From Mantis religiosa (taxonomy: Eukaryota > Arthropoda > Insecta > Mantodea > Mantidae): 64,000 bases of DNA. Shown piece after piece: positions 52,053 through 64,000 of the stretch. Under the pieces are notes generated by a model, which saw nothing but the letters and a program-made list of their open reading frames with translations, had not been told where the DNA came from and made no database searches. The stretch lies in the NCBI GenBank assembly GCA_030765055.1, contig CM060952.1, forward strand, positions 81,348,664 through 81,412,663, given 5' to 3'. How positions within the stretch are numbered: the first letter of the stretch is position 1; the number at the start of each line of letters is the position of its first letter. The translations under genes and the position numbers were made by a program.

Positions 52053-52688
52053 GCACTCAATGTTACCGATAACTTGATGCCACAAAAGTCAATAAAGATG
52101 TACGAGAAATTCTACTCACTATTCATGGATTGGAGAATATCAAAAGATATAAATTCTTCCACAGGGAATGTAGGTATTCCTGCTGTATTACGAAGGATTA
52201 TCTCAAAATATGAAATCAAAGACCTTGTGGACTCACTATTCTATTTTGAAATCGACACTCAACCTTAGGCACCAAATTGACTTTTCTAAATACCCAAAAC
52301 TGAACAGCTTACTAAGACGCAAATCAGAACGATGTAAAGGGAAAGAAGCAAAAACATTTACATATTATGAGTTGAAAACATTTATAAATGAAGCGCCTGA
52401 TGTTAAATACCTTATGACAAAAGTAAGTTTCTTTTTTGTAATGTTACCAATGTTTTTTTTTTTTTTAATGTTTTTGGGTTAAACCGTGTTATACGTTAAC
52501 AGTTAGGGAAGTAAGCAATATTTCTGCACCTGCGTACTACGTACTATGACTCAGACAAAAGAATAACGACAAACACAAAGCAATAACGACTGTAACATAC
52601 TACTCAAACCAGAAATGAATACTTTGAAATTAAACCTTTATTATTTAGATACATGATCGAGCATAAACAGTCGTATGAAACTTGACTA

Positions 52689-54003
52689 CGAGGGCTGTTC
52701 AATAAAGAATGATCATAATTTTTACGGTCATAATTTTTCGCACTAAAATTCAATCTTACTATATTCTGTTAGCTTAATGTGAAACAAACTCGCCGTAGTA
52801 GTTTCATTGTTGGTACTCCTAGTTTCCGCCTGTGAGAATCAGGCAAGTTCAGACATGTTCAGTATCGCCTACCGCTGCAATGGAGGCAACATGCGAAGAA
52901 CAATATGCGCCTTTGAAATTCTGCTTTCGTCTCAACAAATCTTCAGTGGAGACCTATACAATATTACAGGAGGCCTATGGAGAGTCTGTTCTTCCCTACA
53001 GCTCAGCTTAAAGGTGCTTTAAAATGTTTAAAGAGGGGAGATAATCAATTTGAAAGGAAGATGGACCCGGTGCTCCAGTTACTGCTCTTATGGAAGAAAA
53101 CATCAACATTACTGCTGCCATTGTGAGAGAGGATCGACAAATTACCCTAAGATCACTTTCTGAAATACTGAACATTTCATTGGCTGTCACCCACACTTTG
53201 GTGACAGAAACATTTCACATGAGACGTGTTTGTGCGCGTTGCGTTCCCAGACTGTTGATTCCCGAACAAAAGGACACTCGCCTGCAGGTCTGCATGCAGT
53301 TAAAATTGATGTTAGAGGAAGATCCGGAGTTTATTTCAAACGTAATCACTGCTGATGAAACTTGGATACTTCATTTTGATCCTGAGAGTAAACAACAAAG
53401 CTCAGTGTAGAAATTTCCTTCATCACCAACCCCCAAAAAGCAAAAGTGGTTGCTTTATGCTGGGAAAGTTATGGTCATCTCATTCTTTGATATTCATGGA
53501 ATGGTTTATCAGCATGTTGTACCTGCACACACATCAGTAACTGGACAATACTACAGGGATATTCTGAAAACATTGCAAGTCCATATCAGGCGCAAAAGAC
53601 CACATTTGCGTGAAGCAGGCTAGATGGTGCACCACGATAATGCGCGGCTGCATATTGCCAATGCTGTTGCTGAATATCTTGCAAAAATCAACGTGAAGTG
53701 CATCCCTCACCCTCCCTATTGTCCGGATTTAGCCCCATGAGACTTTTTCTATTCCCCAACTTGAAGAAACGCCTTCGTGGGAGGCATTATCCATCATCAG
53801 AAGCAGTGGTGAAGGCTGCGGAGGCGATTTTGAAGGACCTCTAAAAACTTATTTCAAGCATGTCTTTGAAAACTGACAGAAATGCTGGGACAAATGCATC
53901 GCATTCAGAGGAGACCATTTTCAGAAGGACAATCAAAATTATGAGGATGTTTCAAGGTACATTGTCAAAAAAATTGTGATCATTCTTTATTGAACAGCGC
54001 TCG
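52689..54003 (+). mobile_element. mariner element, family M2 copy 1
   Basis: Inverted ends: CGAGGGCTGTTCAATAAAGA and, inverted at the right, CGAGCGCTGTTCAATAAAGA; both are flanked by TA. Length 1315 bp. It carries a decayed transposase. The family is present again at 60645-61551. Confidence 0.92.
52881..53980 (+). pseudogene. mariner transposase pseudogene (M2 copy 1)
   Basis: Landmarks in order: a degenerate N-terminal DNA-binding part (CEEQYAPLKFCFRLNKSSVE TYTILQEAYGE), then REDRQITLRSLSEILNISLA, ITADETWILHFDPESKQQSS (first Asp), GMVYQHVVPAHTSVTGQYYR, HHDNARLHIANAV (second Asp) and HPPYCPDLAP, then DFFLFPNLKK (third Asp). Stops after QQSSV, after REAG, and between LAP and DFFLF, plus frameshifts, break it. 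The spacing is that of DD34D mariner enzymes. Confidence 0.9.
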
Positions 54004-54005
54004 TA

Positions 54006-54959
54006 AAATGGAACTAAAACGCTCGTATCGTAAATTATTAAACTCGCTTCGCTCGCTCGGTTAATAATAATGCTCGCGTTTTAATTACTGCAATTACAGT
54101 CTCGTTGCATAATATACTATTATATATTTTCGTCATTGTTAGAGGTATTGCTGGTATTTGGAGAGTATCTTTTAGTAATTTTACTTGTTTTATAGTAGTT
54201 CCTCATGCGTGTTCAGATCTTTGGAATGCATAGTTTTAGTTTTTTTAAAACCATTTCAAGTATTTCAATTCTATTTTATCCCTTTGATGGATCAAGTATT
54301 GTGGGAGCTTTTGCAATTGTTCTAACAGTGCCAAGAATATTCCGGATACTTTCCAGGAAATCAGAATACTGAAGTAAATATATTTCTGTGTGTTTAGAGA
54401 TCTTATACAGACTTTCTCTAGCTGCTAGAGTTAGTCTGGAACATTATCGTAACAGTAATCATTTATAGAAGTTGATAATTTTTTCATCACCATTTCTCTT
54501 CTTTTTAGTCAGACATTTCTCTTGTTTTACACAATAACATGTATGTTCTAGTGTGTCTTAATGCTTTATATGCTTTCAAAGTACTTTTCATACTGAAATT
54601 TAAAACTGGGATTCTTTAGAGGATTTTTATATTTCTTATTATTCTGATTAGATATTTTATTCCCCATCCTTTTGTATAAATATTTTTCAGACTATCACTA
54701 CAGGTTGCTCATTGTGAAAAATATGAAAAGCTAACACAATAAGAAAACAGAGATGCTTATTTTTGAATGAGTATATACCTATATGTCATTGAATCGTGTC
54801 TGTGACATGTTTAACATCATTCACAAAGTCCTTATAGTTATAAAGAACTAAAGTTTTCAGTCACCATGATTGAACTGCCAAACCTGTTGAACGTTAACAG
54901 AATAATAATAAGATATGGAATGCTCACTATAATGTAAATCAATGATGGCATTCCATTGA
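54006..54959. other. no gene recognised
   Basis: AT-rich, no coding signal. Confidence 0.4.
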
Positions 54960-54964
54960 GGAGA

Positions 54965-55165
54965 CTTTCCATGGTTTAAGGGTAACATACTATCGTCCGA
55001 TTGCCGAGGACGCAGGTTCAAATCCTACAGAGGACAACGATGTTTACGGCATGGCTTCCTTCAGAAGGAAAATAAAGCCGGTGGTCCAATGTCATAGAAT
55101 TACGACACGTAACTGAACCTTAATAAGATGCCTCTGAGCAAAATTAAGCGTATTCCATGCCACAA
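54965..55165 (+). repeat. tRNA-derived SINE, family F
   Basis: Head with CATGGTTTAAGGGTAACATA (A-box-like) and GCAGGTTCAAATCCTACAG (B box), followed by CGGTGGTCCAATGTCATAGA, TTACGACACGTAACTGAACC and a Gln/Lys-codon-free tail. Single copy in this window. Confidence 0.6.
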
Positions 55166-55609
55166 CTGTTAACGTTGTCAATAAATTCAAAATTGTGGTG
55201 GACAAATTGCCAAATCAATGTGTGAACAAGTACTGGAGTCAGGAAGAAAGAGCAAGATTACAGCTGTCGATGAAATCTGATATTACTTTATCTCTCGTAC
55301 AAACCCAAATTGAGCCCCAGATTGGATGATGGGCATTGACGCTATCCCAACAGAAAAGGTGGAAGACCAGATCTTGTAATTCGATAAGCGAATTGTCGTC
55401 GGATGGCAGTAAATAAATATTGCAAATTGTAGTATGAATACGTGGCAATCTGGATGTTAGACTGTAAGGATACATATTTCAAGAATATATAATACCGAGG
55501 AGCATAATTATGCCCCCGTTTGCAGGAGTACCCTGTTTAGTTGAAAGGTTACATCTTACTAGGGGTATACCACCTGATCTGAAAGCATTCTTTCTTTTAT
55601 TCAGTATCC
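55166..55609. other. no gene recognised
   Basis: The - strand frame at 55239-55475 (LVFHLFCWDSVNAHHPIWGS, then IWVCTRDKVISDFI) recalls the endonuclease part of LINE ORF2 (pattern D.NAHH..WGS), so a short LINE relic may lie here on the - strand. Nothing else is recognisable. Confidence 0.4.
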
Positions 55610-55825
55610 CAACGTTAAATCATATCTGAGGATGAATGAAATGGTGCTCAAATGTGCCCGGGATCCATAGAGCTTTGACTTACCAGACATTTATCTTTCA
55701 GGATAAGGGAAAATCCTGGGGAAGAAACCTTATCTAGATAACTCACTCTAACCGAGATTCGATAAGGATCTCTTGAACGTGAGGCAGACAGGCTATCTAT
55801 CACCTACATTCCAGAGGTGGACTAA
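55610..55825 (-). repeat. SINE family A copy (inverted)
   Basis: Landmarks: GATCCATAGAGCTTTGACTT, CCAGACATTTATCTTTCAGG, CCTTATCTAGATAACTCACT and CTTGAACGTGAGGCAGACAG. Confidence 0.78.
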
Positions 55826-56460
55826 AACATTCTTGTAGACGGAGCTTAATCCCTTGTAAACAAACGTACCAGCTCCGGTTGGTGTGTTCTAGTTCATGTA
55901 GTCGTGATAACGATTATACCTAAGGTAACTCGTGGACTTCAACATGGTCGAATTAGTAGCTCTTTTGTGTTGAGTTAAAAGCTTTCACGGCATATTTGTG
56001 CTGCTTCTCTATCGCTGCCATTCTAGTTCATTTCCTGCATAGATTGGGATCCTTTTCCAGTTGTAAATTTCGATTAAGATAATTGCCAATCCTAGTTTCT
56101 CAAGAGGATTCCTTAAAAGGAAACTTACGAAGAGATCTCCTTGGACTCCTATTTCCCTTACAGTTTCTTTTGTACGTCTTTGTCAAGCTTGGGTTGTCTA
56201 GTGTTATTGTTTGATTTCAACTGTTTCGGTAATGTTTTAGCAGAGGATTTCTTATGAGCAGCTGTGAATAGACATGTCAAATGTTTTGGTGGTGAGCTAT
56301 GTACACTAATTATATCTGCAATTTGGCACTGTTTATGTTGTGATTTCCGGTTTTGGTGCCGGTTTAGCTGCTAGTGCTCAAGGGCCTTTGCGGATCCCAG
56401 GAGTTCCCGGGCCTCTGAGGATATCTTATGTCTAGCTCAGATATATTGGGCCAACCTTAA
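55826..56460. other. no gene recognised
   Basis: No coding signal. Confidence 0.35.
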
Positions 56461-56668
56461 TCCCTGCAGCATGGTGGTAGCGCGCCTGTCTCTCATTCAA
56501 GAGGTCCAGAGTTCGAATAACCGTCAGGGTGAAACTTTTTCTGGATTTTCCCCTTAACCTGAAAGAAGAATCTCTGGTAATTCTGAGGTCTATGGACCTT
56601 GGACTCATTTGAACATCATTTAATTCATTGCCTGATGTGATTTAACGTTGGAGAATGTTAATTTTTAA
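56461..56668 (+). repeat. SINE family A copy
   Basis: A full-looking copy: CTGCAGCATGGTGGTAGCGC (A-box region), GAGTTCGAATAACCG (B box), GGATTTTCCCCTTAACCTGA, CTATGGACCTTGGACTCATT, GATGTGATTTAACGTTGG. Confidence 0.85.
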
Positions 56669-56899
56669 AAAATCTTGCTCTTACCTCCAGAAAATGAGGG
56701 CACTGTCGTGAACTACAAGGCTTTTCGCCGCTACAGTGCGCATGTTGAAGAGAATGTAGGTAGAACATTACAGAAGTCGCTGGTTTGCTGATTCTTGTAA
56801 CATTTCAAATGATTTGGTATATAAGACCTAACCTCAATAGGTGTATCCCTGCCCTATCCTTGGTGGAAGATCTACCTGATCAAAGCTCAAGAACAGGCT

Positions 56900-58515
56900 A
56901 CAAGTAGACCAGCAGGCGAGGGGGAGCCGTCCGCCAGGCTTACCGGGCGACTCTGGGCTAGTACCTCCCCAAGGAGGCCTCACACATCACCAGACGCAGT
57001 CTCTCATCGCCAGCTGACACCGCCACACAGAACCAGCAACTCGCGCACCACCCAAACGTCCACCCCAGAGGTCACCTCTCAGCAACCTACGCCGCAGCAG
57101 CAGCCCCAACTACGAGAATCCCAACTCCGCCACCAGCCGAGCTAGCTCGGCCGACTGGGACTACGTCCGTAGTCGTAACGGATGTGCCTCGTGACCTGCC
57201 GTGCAGGTTCATTCTCGCCGCCGCCCAACAGCAGTGGCCCTCGGCCCTGAGGACCAGCCGCATCACCTTAAGAGGCCGCACCACATCCTTAGTCCGCCTG
57301 CAGCTAGAAGACGAAGCCGAAATGAGCGCGGCCTTGAGGATGGGCCTGCCCTTAGGGCAGTGTCTCAAAATTGAGGCTAGCCGCTCCGAGCGCCCAGCAC
57401 CTTGTCGTCGATGCTGCAGGTACGGACATGCAGCCGCCACTTGCACTGCAACCCCACGGTGCCATTACTGTGGTGCCGCGACACTCACCGGGGAATGCAG
57501 CAGCACGATCTCCGACGGCGCCGCCGGTACTGCGCCACCTGCAATGGCTACGGCCACTTTACAGGACAGGCGCAGTGCCCCGCCCGCCCACGCCAGGACC
57601 CCGACTTCTTCACACCTCCAACGGCTCACTCCAGCGGTACAGCCTACTGGAGCCTAGCGCTGGACTGCCTCAAGGATGACTGCCTCAAGTTCAGAAGGTC
57701 AACTCCGGCTTCAGTCTATCGAGGAGCAACTGGCAAGTGGACCCGCCGCAGCCATCCAAGAGACTCCTAGAGCCGACGTTCAGGACCTCCACTCTGAGGT
57801 ACTGAACATTGGTCTTCGCCTGGGGAACTTGGAGGACTCACTCGCCGCCAGCAACTCAAGACACGACGCCACTTATGCCAGAGTAACTGACCTCAACGAC
57901 AAACTCGTGACTTCACACCAGCAGACTACGGACAACCTCACATCACACCAAGAGCAAGCTACCTCCTCCTTTCGAACACTTACTAACACCATTTCATTTC
58001 TGACCAAGCAACTACAAGACACTATATAGGACACCATCAACCAGAAGTGCAATGACTTACAGGAACACATTAGCAACTCTCATTCTCAGACCAGGACGCC
58101 CATTGAACGACTCTATCACAAACTCCTTGACATACAATTCGCTGCTGCTCTTACACACCCCGACACTCTGCGCGAATACTTCTCTGAAGTATTAGCGCGT
58201 ATTGACCTCCTGACGACCAATGTATGCACCGAGCGACAGACACGCCATAGCCGGCGCTTAAATTAAGCACCATTGGTGCACAGCTACCCTAAGACGAATA
58301 AACGATCCTAATCATTCAATCCCTCCTTCTAATCCAGGCGATCCACCCAGGGCCTCTGGTCATGGTTGGACCCCCTGACTAAACCGCCATAAGCACATGC
58401 CCTTCAGGCGCCTGCACAGTAACACCGATACTAACGGGGGTGCAACCGCGGGACCCCGCCACTTTCCTCCAAATATTCCTCCTAAAAGCCACGTTGATAA
58501 AAAAGAAAAAAAAAC
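56900..58515 (+). mobile_element. GC-rich LINE relic with ORF1 only
   Basis: This stretch is much richer in GC than its surroundings and ends with an A-rich run (AAAAAAGAAAAAAAAAC, about 58499-58515). It encodes a zinc-knuckle protein (see pseudogene) but no endonuclease or reverse transcriptase. That fits a non-LTR element reduced to its first ORF. The left boundary is approximate. Confidence 0.55.
57184..58029 (+). pseudogene. LINE ORF1-like zinc-knuckle protein, frameshifted
   Basis: The first frame (57184-57657) contains CRRCCRYGHAAATC, a CX2CX4HX4C knuckle, then starts a second (CHYC). A shift to the frame of 57402-57770 gives CATCNGYGHFTGQAQC, another knuckle. The frame returns at 57676-58029 as a coiled-coil-like tail (DLHSEVLNIGLRLGNLEDSL). 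Multiple knuckles after a basic domain are typical of ORF1 proteins of I/Jockey/R1-type LINEs. The frameshifts show decay, or programmed shifts less likely. Confidence 0.6.
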
Positions 58516-58564
58516 ACCATATTCCCTCGCTCTCTTCGCTCAACACTGGCGTTGCACCTTATTG

Positions 58565-58816
58565 TTCTAGGTTTTCCTGAATGTAGTTATTGGACGTGTT
58601 GGTGTTCACAATAAAGCACGAGAAATGCTGGGCATAAGTCAACCTGAACCAGATACCTATCTAACAGGTGAACGTTCAGTATTTTCTACCCTGTGGGAAG
58701 GGCTTCAACCAGAAGCGTGCCGTTTTGTGCAGGGCGAGCTAATCTTATCGTCACATCTCAAAAAACGATTCGCCTATGTCTTCCTCAGTTCTAGTAGCGA
58801 GGACCATTATTCTTAA
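58565..58816 (+). other. unassigned open frame after a possible splice acceptor
   Basis: TTATTGTTCTAG (58560-58571) could be an acceptor, and the frame downstream reads GVHNKAREMLGISQPEPDTY, LTGERSVFSTLWEGLQPEAC, RFVQGELILSSHLKKRFAYV. The composition is protein-like (no low complexity) but I do not recognise it, and no partner exon is visible. It may be a gene fragment or a transposon relic. Confidence 0.3.
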
Positions 58817-59259
58817 CTACTTATTTTACAATCCTTGTTGTTTTTTGTCTCTTAATCCTAAACATTGCGACCGTCTCTGATGGCATGCTGACATTTTGGG
58901 CACCACCTGGACAGTTCTAGACTGGACCTCGCTCACCTCAGGATTACAGAAGAACGCAAGATCGCCTTCACGACTGACCCTCGCCGGGACAACAGATGCC
59001 AACAGTCCTACATGGGCTGTGTTACTCTGTTGTCCCCTGTGCGTCCACATCTGCCGTCCAGGGGAGATACGTTCAGCGACGTATCTAATACTAACTTGTG
59101 CACCGAAATTATTTGGATATTTGACATGGGCTCTCACGCCATTCAGAAGAGCCTAATCGAGAGTGTGCTCAGCACACCGGGGTCACGAATTCTCGTGCCT
59201 ACCGCAATAACCCACGGCGGTTCTCGTTTGTGCTAAATAAATATGAATAAGTCCGTGAA
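58817..59259. other. no gene recognised
   Basis: GC slightly above average; frames lack motifs. Confidence 0.35.
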
Positions 59260-59262
59260 TAA

Positions 59263-59360
59263 TTGCGTCCGCCTCTGTAGCGTCCTAGTAGAGTGTCGGT
59301 CGCAAGTACCGAGCTCGAATCCCGATCAAGGTGATTTATCTGTATAAGGCATTTTGCCCT
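59263..59360 (+). repeat. SINE family A copy, truncated
   Basis: Head GCGTCCGCCTCTGTAGCGTC with B box GAGCTCGAATCCCGATCAAGG. It breaks off at about 59355, where another tRNA-like segment (GCGCCGTGGCGTAGCGGGCT, 59365 onward) begins. Confidence 0.72.
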
Positions 59361-60644
59361 GCGCCGTGGCGTAGCGGGCTGGAGCTTTGTAGTCTGGGGT
59401 TTATCCTTCCCATTGGGGGAGTGCATATTTTAAGTCCCTGGTACAGGACCGCTGCCCACTCAGCATCGTGAGGAATTTGTGGAGTTGCGATAGGTAGTGA
59501 GCCCGGCAGTCAGGTTGGCAGGCTCCGAATTTTTGACAGAAGGTACCTCTTATTTATTGCATGTCACTGAGAGACACACAGCATCTCAATTTTAACTGAT
59601 ACTCATCCGTTAAGTTGGTACGCCGTCATTAACATTCATAGGCTGCACAACGATCAAAACAAAATTTGCATGATAACGGCATGATTTATTCATTAGTGAA
59701 GCTATCAAGTCGATTACATCAATTTATCCGATAGCATGCGAATATCTGAACGTACTCGTACTGTTAATCTCATGTTTCTTTAGGTATGGTCCTATAATGA
59801 ATTTAAATTACTGTAATCAATCAATATACTCAACGTACACCTATCCTAAGTACGAGGTTTACCAACGTTCCAGCGGTAACTTCTTACTCTACCTGCTACG
59901 ATCTGTATAAATATATTGCAGATAACACCTTACAGGAAGAAGGGATGAAGTACGGAAATTGCCCTAACAAGTGCAGAGGGTTCTTCCTCCAGCATCCGTG
60001 TCTGGTTTCTACAACGTCCCACTTTAGCAATCTCTTTAGTAAACTTAGAATTTTAAATGGAGCCGTAAATACATTCCAAAACATTCACCACGATTATTGA
60101 ATTCTTTACCAAGTCTTTAATAAATTATATAAACCAAACTTCGCAAAAACTTTCAATATCCTCCTCGAAATATAAAAAGATGATTCATAACACAAACCAC
60201 AAATAATTTACAACATATTCCTATATTTCACGGCTAACGCCTAATGTTTTAAAAGTTGATTGCCGTTTCGTTTTTGGATTTGCTGTAATAAATTACTATT
60301 TAAGCTAGTTTAAATATTTTGTGCTCACTCAAAAATGAATTTAACAATAGAAATTTCCATGCTATTATTCATTAGCATTTTAAATAATCTATTATGCCTA
60401 AAAAAGTGAACATCGACTTAGAAACGCATTTGTCGAAGAAGCGCCATCTAAGGCAAAAATAAATAGTTTGTACAGCTATTCCAGAAGAGATCGAACTTTT
60501 TACTTTCTTAGTGACGAATTTCGTGAAGAACGCCCATGAACTGCTGTCAATGTTTGAACAAGCTTGAAGAATATGGACATATGAATTTATTGTACTAACT
60601 ACAGTTAAACAAGAGAAAACCTTTTTGTCGGTGGATTCTACATA
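59361..60644. other. no gene recognised
   Basis: Apart from the tRNA-like start at 59365-59400, no repeat or coding signal is seen. Confidence 0.35.
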
Positions 60645-61551
60645 CAAAGACTGTTCAATAAAGAATGATCATATTTTTACGGTCATAATTTTTTGCACTA
60701 ATATTCAATATTATTATATTCTGTTAGCTTAATGTGAAACAAACACGCCGTCGTAGTTTCATTGTTGGTACTTCTGGTTCCCGCCTGTGAGAACAAGGCA
60801 AGTTCAGACATATTCAGTATCATCTACCGCGGCAATGGAGGTAACATGCAGTTAAAGTTGATGTTAGAGGAAGATCCGAGGTTTATTTCAAACGTAATCA
60901 CTGCTGATGAAACTTGACTACATCATTTTGATCCTGAGAGCAAACAACAAAGCTCAGTGTGGAAATCTCCTTCCTCACCAACCCCCCAAAAAGCAAAAGT
61001 GGTTGCTTCTGCTGGGAAAGTTATGATCATCCCATTCTTTGATATTCATAGAATGGTTTATCAGCATGTTGTACATGCACACACATCAGTAACTGGACAA
61101 TACTACAGGGATGTTCTGAAAGCATTGCAAGTCCATATCAGGCGCAAAAGACCACATTTCCGTGAAGCAGGCTGGATGCTGCACCACGATAATGCGCGGC
61201 TGCATATTGTCAATGTTGCTGAATATCTTGCAAAAATCAACGTGAAGTACATCCCTCACCCTCCCTAAAGTCCGGATTTAGCACCATGTGAGCTTTTCTA
61301 TTCCCTAACTTGCGGAAACGCCTTCGTAGGAGGTATTATCCATCATCAGAAGCAGTGGTGAGGGCTGCGGAGACGATTTTGAAGATCTCAAATAATGGTT
61401 TCCAGCATGTCTTTGAAGACTGGCAGAAGCGCTGGGACAGTTTCATGGCATTCAGGGGAGACTATTTTGAGAAGGAACATCAAAATTATCCGGATGAGTG
61501 AAGGTACGTTGTCATAAAAAATTGTGATCATTCTTTATTGAACACCCATCG
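60645..61551 (+). mobile_element. mariner element, family M2 copy 2 (internally deleted)
   Basis: Inverted ends CAAAGACTGTTCAATAAAGA and GATGGGTGTTCAATAAAGAA (the latter inverted), flanked by TA. At 907 bp it lacks about 415 bp relative to copy 1. The junction is in GGAGGTAACATGCAGTTAAA, where copy 1 has ACATGC at the left break and CATGCAG at the right break. Confidence 0.9.
60845..61500 (+). pseudogene. mariner transposase pseudogene (M2 copy 2)
   Basis: Starts after the internal deletion with QLKLMLEEDPRFISNVITAD, then HFDPESKQQSSVWKSPSSPT, GKVMIIPFFDIHRMVYQHVV, MLHHDNARLHIVNV, AKINVKYIPHPP, a stop, then RKRLRRRYYPSSEAVVRAAE to KEHQNYPDE. The N-terminal DNA-binding region is gone, so it is dead, although the catalytic half is better kept than in copy 1. 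Confidence 0.88.

Positions 61552-64000
<2,449 letters not shown>

Larger units (their letters stand above)
48470..52430 (+). pseudogene. Crypton-like tyrosine recombinase fragment, split by an LTR element
   Basis: The first piece (48470-48522) reads SNSDIELTPSEITAKA. After the LTR element, from 52053, the frame continues LNVTDNLMPQKSIKMYEKFY SLFMDWRISKD. A 1-base frameshift near 52170-52180 is followed by LYYEGLSQNMKSKTLWTHYS ILKSTLNLRHQIDFSKYPKL, then LLRRKSERCKGKEAKTFTYY ELKTFINEAPDVKYLMTK. This is the core-binding half of Crypton-type tyrosine recombinases (also the source of vertebrate KIAA1958-like genes). The catalytic Arg...His-x-x-Arg...Tyr half is absent; a perfect donor-like GTAAGT sits at the end (52422-52427), so it may once have been an exon. 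Confidence 0.78.

Noticed and set aside
57087..57446. A 119-codon - strand frame in the GC-rich region
   Set aside because: It is the antisense shadow of the zinc-knuckle ORF1-like sequence.

Overview
The window looks like nuclear DNA of an insect with a large, repeat-rich genome. The evidence is low overall GC, tRNA-derived SINEs, several mariner, Tc1-like and hAT transposons, an LTR element primed by tRNA-Lys, a Crypton-like recombinase relic and a 600-bp triplet microsatellite. A hemimetabolous insect (cockroach/termite or related) is a guess; no host protein gene could be recognised with confidence.

Bases 1-15398 are an almost complete integrated Polinton/Maverick element (adintovirus-type) with terminal inverted repeats. 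Its left repeat is cut by the window edge. The + strand carries a spliced small gene with an OB-fold-like look and the protein-primed family B DNA polymerase, both starting with 13-nt first exons. Convergent to these, a - strand cluster encodes the packaging ATPase, a fibre-like protein, a conserved protein of unknown function (DUF8207-like) and a retroviral-type integrase with a chromodomain. Divergent from the ATPase, a + strand virion cluster encodes a phospholipase A2/basic core protein, an adenovirus-type protease, a minor capsid (penton-like) protein and the double-jelly-roll major capsid protein. The major capsid frame is interrupted by a stop codon. Near the right repeat, a three-exon Cys/His-rich gene and a 162-aa protein lie on the - strand. 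Replication, integration, packaging and capsid genes are all represented, so the copy is recent; the broken capsid gene argues against an intact virus.

Bases 15399-26600 hold a tandem repeat block, a broken Tc1/mariner-type transposase, a hAT element (17132-19744) with a perfect 8-bp target duplication, and a second CGGBP1-like hAT relic split by a mariner (24443-25519) and a SINE.

Bases 26600-48500 contain no convincing gene. They hold transposase fragments, several SINE families, an inverted SINE pair forming a large palindrome (41695-42085), and at least ten diverged copies of an unclassified interspersed repeat found only between about 22.6 and 47.8 kb.

Bases 48523-52052 are a young LTR retrotransposon with nearly identical 700-bp LTRs, a tRNA-Lys primer site, a second primer-site copy inside the LTR and one coiled-coil Gag-like ORF but no pol. 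It sits inside a Crypton-type tyrosine recombinase relic. Further right are two copies of one mariner family (52689-54003; 60645-61551, internally deleted), a GC-rich LINE ORF1-only relic (about 56900-58510), more SINEs and an (AAT)n array (62185-62788).
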